From Tubulanus polymorphus (taxonomy: Eukaryota > Nemertea > Palaeonemertea > Tubulaniformes > Tubulanidae), in contig NC_134026.1 in assembly GCF_964204645.1 (NCBI RefSeq), forward strand, positions 18,432,650 to 18,496,649: DNA of 64,000 nucleotides, in the 5' to 3' direction. Position numbers and translations under genes: made by a program. Below are positions 56,901-64,000 of the stretch, piece after piece. Each line of letters begins with the position of its first letter. Position 1 is the stretch's first letter. The notes beneath the pieces are model-generated. The model worked only from the letters and a program-made list of their open reading frames with translations. It searched no databases and was not told the DNA's origin.

Positions 56901-59900
56901 GTAATGCCTATCTGCTATTAGCATGGCTGTCAGATATGGACCCCTAAACATGTTTGGTCATTCCGGACTTTATTTGAAAATATGGAAAACACTCCTTGAA
57001 ACCCCTACACATCCTACAAAATTATTTACTATTTTCCTATTGTTTATTGCATTTAGGTGAACAATAATTGTGCAACAGGTTCGACTGCATTGATAATGGG
57101 AAAGCAATTTATTGAAGGAGGTAAAGTTATTTTGAAAATCATCCATTGAGATTTAATTTCAGTTGGTCAAATAATCAATTAGAATAAGGATCTACAGAAT
57201 TATCGTGAGGCATCATCTGGAGGCAAACATTTTAATGATCTACTCTACTGCTCTTAAAAACACCAAACTCATCACTTTTTGGCCAAATGTTGAGATTTCT
57301 TGAATATATATCTACATAAAATGAGCTAAGTCTATTGAAGGCCTATCTGTCATTATTATGTCCTGTAATTATTTGGAAAACTAACTTACCTCTGTCTTAA
57401 TCATAGTATTATTGATCTATTCTGATGTAGTAAATCTCACTAAATCTCCTCCATGATTCCAACCTGTTTTTCTCACTTGATAGTTCCCATGTAAATGATC
57501 CACTGTTATTCCAAATTTATTGATATAGACCATGGATAGACAAATTACCCTAGTTTATCTAAAACAATTCTTTAACTTAAATGATCTTATGATTTTAATC
57601 ATGTCTATAGAATAATTAGCCTATAGGCCTATAGTCTTTTCACCACTGTGTCCCTGTTTTGATTGCACTTTCACTGTAATCCTGATTTAGGAATGCTGTT
57701 TCATTATTTGTGTTTGTAGGCTCATCAAATTGTGTTATGGTACTTGGTTTTGAGAAAATGCAAAAGGGTTCGCTCTCAAGCACGGTAATTATTGTTACAT
57801 TGAATTTGCATTTAACAATCTATTAGTGCAGGGGCTGAAGACAAATTGACTAATAAAGATGTATTAGTTCCACTTATAAAAAGGGCAATGATATCTATCA
57901 TTGTTTGATGATGACGTTATTAAAAAGTTATTACAATGCTGCACTTTGGCTCCTGTAGTAATATTATTTCCAAAATTATATTTGAATTATTTTAAATCGT
58001 TATCGCTCAGGAATTTAGCTAAGTAGTGTCATAATATTCCTCAGAAAATTTAGGGGAAAATACGACATTTATTATCATACAAAATAGCTCATTTCCCATT
58101 TACTGTTAACAAAAATTGTTTTCTGCGTACTGAAAGTTAAATGGCGTGGTCTTTAGCCTACCTGTTTTTGAAGACTGAAACTTTCTGACGATATCCAGAC
58201 ATGAATGATGGGAATTTCGAAGAATCGTTGCTTAAAATCGCTGTGTATTGTTAAACATCTTAAAAAAGGAAGAATAGCATCAAATGAAACGGTCACCATT
58301 TCTTAATCGTAGTTCAGTGCCATTGTGAGAAATCCGCCGCTAGGGTCATTATGCTGTTGATAGATGGCAGCCCTTATTGAAACTCGTAACGTTTTGATGT
58401 ACTGAGTTTAATTCCAATTAACTTGAAACTGGATTTTTAGCTCTCCAAATCCAAAATTTGATCTAACGAGTCATCAAATAGATATAAAGTGGATTGTATA
58501 GATTTCACTGACAATCTATTTACTAGTAGTAAGAAAAGTTGATTCGAATTCAATTGAAATGTGGGAGAAATTGAAGCATACTAACCAAATAGGGATCATT
58601 CATTTAATACGTACGCATAAAATTTGAATTTTTCAACCCCCCTCCCCTTCTGTACTCAAAATCGGCCATTTCTTCATATACGTTAAGCACTACAGTACGC
58701 AATTGCACTGACCCCTCCCCTATTGCCTAATGCGTACATAATAAATGAATGACCCCATAGCACTAGTGAACCTGACAGGTCCTCACGGAATCTAGTAGGA
58801 TAGTAACATTGCCTGTACCTCATTATCGTGTTTATATGATAGCGGGCGATATTACAGTAGCTTGTCTTCAGCAAAATGCTCTCATTTCATTTTGCATTTT
58901 ATGATTTTAGTTCGATGATCGAACAAATCCAATGGATAAACATGTGGAATTAATGGCTGATACTCATGGAATTGAACCCCGTGCTATTATGCCACAAATG
59001 TTTGGTAATGCTGGACGTGAACACATGAAAAAATATGGTAAATGTTAGAAACAAGAATCAGGTCTATTAGATCCAGGTCTATTAGAAACCAGAATTTCAA
59101 AGGGCTGGACTTGTGTTGAATTGAATATTTGCGCCCAGTTTTGTAAAAGCTCATTATAATCAATACTTTTAGTAAGTCATAGACAATAAGAAGATTGTCA
59201 TAAATAATTGAAACTGGTCCGCAATACATTATCATACATTATCTTTTGTATCTTTACCCAGGAACGAAGCCGGAAATTTTTGCAAAAATCGCCTATAAAA
59301 ATCATAAACATTCTGTAAACAATCCGTAAGTTGATAAAACTTTGTCAAACGTGATTCTTGCCACCGATCAATAAGAATAGTATTACATATGGTACTGATT
59401 GACCGTTTCTGAATTGGAAAAATCTAAACTAAAACTTTCTTCCATCATCTTGTTTGTTGAGCTTGAAGATGATCTTCTCATTTAGGTATTCTCAGTTCAG
59501 GAAGGAATACACTCTTGAAGAGATTATGCAGTCTCCTATGATCCACGAGCCGCTTACAAAACTCCAATGCTGGTAATATTTCTGAGATATCGTTTTAGTC
59601 AACTTAGGGCATAGCTTAAGTCGGCTATTGCATTCACTTTTTAGAGAACCTATGGTTCACTTTTGCTCTAACTAGTTGATGATATCATTTGCCTAATGGT
59701 GGCTCAGTTTTTATCCATAAGGTCCTGAAATCTGAATTTTTCAACGGATGTGTTATGTAGTGTCTATTTTATGATCTGAAAATTTCTTACAAATCTGAAC
59801 TCAAGTTTTTGTGAAATAATCAAAGATATGCCAAATTCAAAGCGAATTGGAGTTCTTTTTGTTGATACGTGGCTCTTTGTAATCAAAATGTGACCAGACT

Positions 59901-62900
59901 GCTAGTACTATGGTATTTAGGATGTTGTTCATACATTGGTACATATTTTTCGCTGAAAAAATCAAGTCACCAAAGCCCACAATCATTTTGAACGAACACT
60001 TGAATCATGTGATGTGTGCATCGCCGTTCATTGGCTATGACCTTATGATCGGTCATAGGTATATTTAAGTCACATAGGATTTGTTCTGATCCTATCGTCA
60101 TAAGAAATAGAACTTGTCCGCGATCAGTTTTAACAATCTTAAGTACACTCATAGCTCTGAAATTCCCCAACTGTAAAATCGGCAACTGGTTGCCAGTTTC
60201 TTACGATCCGACTGTCGAATCGGATCTTTTGTGATCTGATATATATATAATTAGAGTGCTGAGATAAAATCCCACTATTTACAGATTAAAAGAATTTAAA
60301 AACCAGAATTTATTTATTCAATCAAAAATATATAAAAGACACGACGTTTCGATCTCACCCTAGAGATCATCGTCAGGTGACCTGACACACCTGACGATGA
60401 TCTCTAGGGTGAGATCGAAACGTCGTGTCTTATATATATTTTTGATTGAATAAATAAATTCTGGTTTTTAAATTCTTTTAATCTGTAAATAGTGGGATTT
60501 TATCTTATTATCCGTTCACCACGTTTGAGTGTGGTTATCGTTCTATAGAGTGCTGAGATTTCACACACTTCTGGTGAAAATGTAAAACTCATTCAAGATA
60601 GCTCATGTATTTTGGCGGAATATATATAAATACTGCGTAATCCACACCTCAAAGGATTGTTTCAAGAATTGGTTAAGTACCGCAATCATTGACAGGCAGG
60701 ACTGTCTGCACTGATGGTGCACTTCTAGATCTAAGTTGCGCATCGATATATATTTGATCTTTTAGTCCAACATCTGATGGCTCAGCGGCTGCAATTCTTG
60801 CATCTGAGGAGTTTGTCATAAAACATGGCTTGCAGGACAAAGCAGTTGAAATCGTCGCTATGGAAATGGCCACTGATTTACCAACTACATTTGAAGAACA
60901 AAGTTGCTTGAAAGCAGTAAGAGTTTTTTGTCACAAATCAAGCATGCAACATGCAATATGTTCAACATGCAACATGCAAAGTGTTCATCTCTATAGAGAG
61001 GTGTGCACTGCCAGGGTAGAACCTCGCAATTTATTGCGACAGAATAATAAAATTTAAGCCCCACAATCAAAAAACTGTTTTTTTTCTAAAAAACATCATC
61101 AAGGAATGACAGGGTCCCTATGACTCCTTGATTCCTTGAAATCTCCTTCTAAACAGAAAATGCTTTGAAAGGTGCTTATAACTCCTTGATTGATTTGAGC
61201 AAATGGCTGAAATTCCTTTAAAACTCCTTACATTTTGAGAAATAGGCGATAAGAAACTGTGTAGTTGTAGGCCTACAGTAAACTATGCCTTAATACAGCT
61301 GGGACCAGGATTCCTTCTTTCCCCAATTAGTTGTTTACCGAATTAAAACCAGGTAGTCTACAGAATTGATAGTTTACCAAAATAAATAGTACTGATTTAG
61401 GAGGAGTTATTAGGTAATTAGGATATGAAAGTGATGTGGCCACTTACTCGAAATTTGATATTTTCTCCTTAACAACTCCTTGAAAACTTGCATTCCAGAA
61501 TGCCTGATCTGTAGGGACCCTGAATGATTTAGGTATGCACTGTATGGTTGAATGTCACTTGGTTTTACTGATAATCTTTTCTTTATAGGTTGGATATGAT
61601 ATGACTAGACATGCTGCTGAAAAAGCTTTTAAAAAAGCAGGTAAATGGCATGTTTAGATCCACCAGCCAGCATTCCGAGCCAGTATTCCAAAATATTATG
61701 AAATGAAATGCCTGGCCACAAATTCTGACTGTACAGTATGGCATAAAACTCAATGACTATGAGTATGCTATTCGTACAGCAACTTTACTGGATACTGTTA
61801 AATCATTAGATTTTTCATTTTATTTCATTTTAATGCTCAATAGTAAATAATATGATTTCTAATCGTATGATATAATTTGTGAGTAGCTGTGCACCTGGGC
61901 TTCATTCCGTAGGTCTGCCGTGTAATGCCAGTTGGTTTGTCCTTACTCCTAACACCAGATGAATTTCCATTCAGGAAATTCCCAGATTTCTTATGGTTGC
62001 AGATCAAATCTGATTGTTTATGCATTTTGTGAGGTCAATTGTAGAGATTTTCATCAATTTTTGGCAATTTCTTATCATATATCTCAAGAATTGCAACCAT
62101 GCAATTCTGTTCCATAAAATACTTGTGAGTAACCCGTGGGAACCACAGGTGTTTTTTAGCCCAGAACCTCACACTTTTTGGGTACTTGGCTAGTCTCTGC
62201 CCATGGCGGCCGAGACGATCACCTACAGAACATATCCTGTGCTGAAAGAACTTTAGGCCTATAGGCAGCAAATGAATATTTAGTTTAATGAGAAAAATAT
62301 ATACCTCATGAGTTGAACCTATGATCATTGTGCGTTACTCATGTGCTAATTCATTCCTTTGCTATAATGTTATAGGTCATTTCCGCTGATGCCTGAAATA
62401 TGTTTTTAGGGTTTATTGGGGGCCCACTTTATTACTATGAAATAGCCATTTTACCAGTTCACTCTTATTGCGATCATCAACGTACAAAAAATAAGGGAGA
62501 TACATACAGTTACCTCTTATTTACTGATAGATTAGGGCATCCGGGTAGCTGCGGTAAAATTGTTGAGAAATTCTTTAATTTATCTAAAGATTAATCATGT
62601 ACAAAATGTAATTTTGTTTAATTCCGAAATTAATGTTTGTGTGTTTCAGGTTTAAAGCCAACAGATGTTGATGTTGTTGAGTTACACGATTGTTTTTCGG
62701 CGAACGAATTGATTTCGTACGAAGCTCTTGGACTTTGTAGCTTAGGTATTGTATTGTTCTTTGTTATGAAGGAAATATAAACAGGTTTTAATTTATAGTC
62801 TTGACATTTGATGATTATTAACGCTGTCATAGGACACACCTCACATGGCATTGAGATTATCGGCGGGTATAAAAAATATTTTCACATGGTGCCCGCTTCC

Positions 62901-63457
62901 TCGTTACAAAAATAACAATTCCATATTTTTTTTCATTGATACTAATGCATATTTTGTGCCCACAATCAATTGCAAAATTGTTGCTCATCACATGTGCTAA
63001 GATTATGGTGAGTTTCAAGGTCATCGGTTTGTGTATATGTTCGGTAGGGGGCGTTGAGTAGCGGAATAGCGTGGTATTTCTGTATATAGTGGTACCTAGG
63101 CATATTTCGATGAGACAAGATGTTCTATGATTATGGTGTGTTTCAAGCCCATTGATTACTGTATTTGTTCACCTGAGAGCATTGAATATTGAAATTATCA
63201 GATTGTCAGGCATTTCGCGAAGTGGGTACATGGTGTCCCTGGACCTCTAGTTTAAACACCTGGTAGCTCATCAATCACTGACAGGTATTCAGATTATTGC
63301 ATATATTTTAGTTGCAAATTGATATTTTTTGCATGCACTTTTTTACCAGGTGAAGGTGGCAAGTTAGTCGAGAATAATGATAATACATACGGTGGCAAGT
63401 ATGTAATAAATCCAAGTGGAGGATTGATTTCTAAAGGACATCCTCTAGGAGCAACAG
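50996..63457 (+). CDS. SCP2: Sterol carrier protein x / SCP2 (peroxisomal 3-ketoacyl-CoA thiolase domain), 3'-truncated by the window
   Basis: SCPx cleaves 3-ketoacyl-CoAs of branched-chain fatty acids and bile-acid-type side chains in peroxisomes. Thirteen exons join in phase: 50996-51043, 53194-53251, 55193-55264, 56700-56764, 57057-57120, 57720-57784, 58911-59037, 59262-59325, 59486-59572, 60766-60916, 61589-61640, 62650-62745 and 63350-63457. They code for 352 residues. The start [16 protein letters not shown] is the family's usual N-terminus. Catalytic elements: nucleophile Cys86 in [18 protein letters not shown] at 297-304 (His297, Cys299), and GHPLGATG with His347. The remaining thiolase end, the SCP2 lipid-transfer domain and the peroxisomal targeting tripeptide, if present, lie to the right. 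Whether this locus encodes the full SCPx fusion or thiolase only cannot be seen. No exon was found in 63458-64000. Confidence 0.95.
51654..52160. repeat. ~507-bp near-perfect palindrome
   Basis: The sequence from TACTAATGTCTATTTCAACC at 51654 is mirrored by the inverse ending at 52160. The arms meet near 51906, around ACCAACTGAAGTTTGGTA. Arm blocks such as GACTCCATGATTTGAAAGTT and GAGAGCATTCCGG pair with few mismatches. It lies in SCP2 intron 1 (51044-53193). It carries no open frame, so it is probably a foldback transposable element. Confidence 0.85.
53386..53530 (+). repeat. Family B dispersed repeat
   Basis: Inverse of the copy at 39050-39190, joined directly to the start of a family A repeat at 53531. 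In SCP2 intron 53252-55192, sense to the gene. Confidence 0.7.
53531..54655 (+). repeat. Family A dispersed repeat, long copy
   Basis: Begins TTTTTAGCCCACTTGGGAC and runs through all front-half landmarks into the monomers, with CACCAGGGGGCG at 54226-54237 and a variant at 54518-54533. One monomer is partly deleted around 54375, and the 3' end is missing. Sense to SCP2. It gives the clearest family consensus along with 10474-11714. Confidence 0.85.
54722..54987 (+). repeat. ~135-bp tandem repeat (two units)
   Basis: Two diverged units share CACTACTAGTC, TAATCAGATC, ATTCCA, GTATGAATGTTCTATG and the TTCTATTTCTTCAAATCAC boundary. A self-complementary CAGGGGGCGCCCCTG lies inside the first unit. 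In SCP2 intron 53252-55192. Confidence 0.6.
55431..56078 (+). repeat. Family A dispersed repeat, internally deleted
   Basis: Front half intact from TTTTTAGCCCACTTGGGAC, then a deletion joins it to the final monomer with CACCAGGGGGCG at 55989-56000 and the CCCTGGACCCCTAGTTTT end. In SCP2 intron 55265-56699, sense to the gene, starting 166 nt after the donor. Confidence 0.85.
59593..59645 (+). repeat. Family A 5'-end remnant near a splice donor
   Basis: TTTTAGTCAACTTAGGGC … GGCTATTGCATTCACTTTTT corresponds to the family start. It begins about 20 nt after the donor of the SCP2 exon ending at 59572, sense orientation. Later parts are too decayed to follow. Confidence 0.6.
60262..60505. mobile_element. 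Inverted repeat with paired hammerhead-like cores (possible Penelope-like element)
   Basis: Arms of about 116 nt (60262-60377 and 60390-60505) are nearly exact inverses around a 12-nt spacer. Each arm starts inward with CTGACGA, then GATCTC-loop-GAGATC (a perfect 6-bp stem II), then GAAAC (right arm: 60391-60397 and 60417-60421). That is the hammerhead core order. The outer ends have the AATCCCAC terminus shared with 14121-14412. A 14-bp direct repeat, TAGAGTGCTGAGAT, occurs just outside the left arm (60252-60265) and again near 60546-60559; it may be a target duplication. In SCP2 intron 59573-60765. Confidence 0.6.
62925..63255 (+). repeat. Family A monomer/3'-end copy
   Basis: CACAATCAATTGCAAAATTG, GGTGAGTTTCAAGGTCAT, a decayed CTCF-like motif (GGTAGGGGGCGTTGAG near 63046), a second monomer and GGTGTCCCTGGACCTCTAGTTT. 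The front half is missing. Sense to SCP2 (intron 62746-63349). Confidence 0.65.
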
Positions 63458-64000
63458 GTAGATAATAAAAGTTTTCTAATATCTTATGTCGCCTTGTGCT
63501 TTTTTACGGATTCCATATGTTGATTATTGTGTTGATTCACATGCTCACCTACAATATACAGTAGAACTGGCGCAAGTTGGACACGTTGGGACAAGGGGAT
63601 AATGTCCGACTTAGAAAAAATCTGATAAGTCGGATTTTTGGGGTTTTCTTAGAAAAATCTGAGTTAGTTACATATTAAGACCCTAAACCCTAACTACTGA
63701 AGAGTGACAAGGGGTCAATACTCTATTCTATAGCTGACTACTATTGTAAACATGCGCTTAACATGTGTCCATCGACAGAAAAATTGATCTGCTGGTACAT
63801 GATAGGCGCTGCACACCATCTTTTTGAAAAGAACTGAAATTAGCCGACAGACTTAGAGATTGAAAAATGCATTGCTTTGAAACTTTCAGAACATACATTC
63901 TAGCCACCTTAGCCCAATTTCTGACTTCCAGAATCCAACTTTGAGATAGATTTTGGTATGAAAATGAACTGAAAAAATCGGGACCTTGGAATTTCAGCAG
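63458..64000 (+). other. SCP2 intron sequence to the window edge
   Basis: No exon matching the end of the thiolase domain could be found. Apart from the pogo-like end at 63557, I see nothing. Confidence 0.6.
63557..63665. mobile_element. End of a pogo/Tigger-like DNA element
   Basis: TACAGTAGAACTGGCGCAAG followed by TTGGACACGTTGGGAC and AATGTCCGACTTA resembles the terminal inverted repeat region of pogo-type Tc1/mariner elements, with the TA target at 63557-63558. The other end was not found in the window. Similar TACAGTAGAC starts occur at 28531 and, without TA, at 42234. Confidence 0.4.

Overview
This is a window of animal (metazoan) nuclear DNA. Genes are cut into many short exons with GT-AG introns, introns are AT-rich and full of repeats, and three conserved animal genes can be read exon by exon. 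The repeats and gene content suggest a marine invertebrate, possibly a spiralian, but the sequence alone does not fix the phylum. No bacterial genes, operons, CRISPR arrays, rRNA genes or convincing tRNA genes were seen.

Layout: (1) 1842-9701, + strand: the 3' thirteen exons of a TTC39-family tetratricopeptide-repeat gene, with its 5' exons to the left of the window; polyadenylation signal at 9956-9961. (2) 9962-18580: intergenic DNA between convergent genes, holding a near-complete dispersed repeat, a piggyBac-like MITE, an inverted repeat with a hammerhead-like motif, and microsatellites. (3) 18803-49516, - strand: a complete NIPBL/Nipped-B (SCC2 cohesin loader) coding sequence of 42 coding exons. 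All phases join, giving 2238 residues. (4) 49538-50995: a CpG-dense head-to-head intergenic region, probably a bidirectional promoter. (5) 50996-63457, + strand: the first 13 exons of SCP2/SCPx (sterol carrier protein x, peroxisomal thiolase domain); the rest lies to the right of the window.

The genes are housekeeping: NIPBL loads cohesin on chromatin, SCPx thiolyses branched-chain acyl-CoAs in peroxisomes, and TTC39 is a TPR scaffold of poorly defined role. No functional link between them is implied beyond NIPBL and SCP2 sharing a promoter region.

The unusual part is the repeat landscape. One dispersed family ('family A', beginning TTTTTAGCCCACTTGGGAC and ending near CCCTGGACCCCTAGTTT) has about 13 intragenic copies or remnants. 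Every one lies in the sense orientation of its host gene, and four begin 9-28 nt after a 5' splice site. Its internal ~150-bp tandem monomers each carry a CACCAGGGGGCG motif that closely resembles the vertebrate CTCF core. Other elements are TTAA-bounded (piggyBac-like), TA-bounded (Tc1/mariner-like) and hAT-like elements, a ~507-bp palindrome, and two inverted repeats whose arms or loops carry hammerhead-ribozyme-like cores (Penelope-like element signature).
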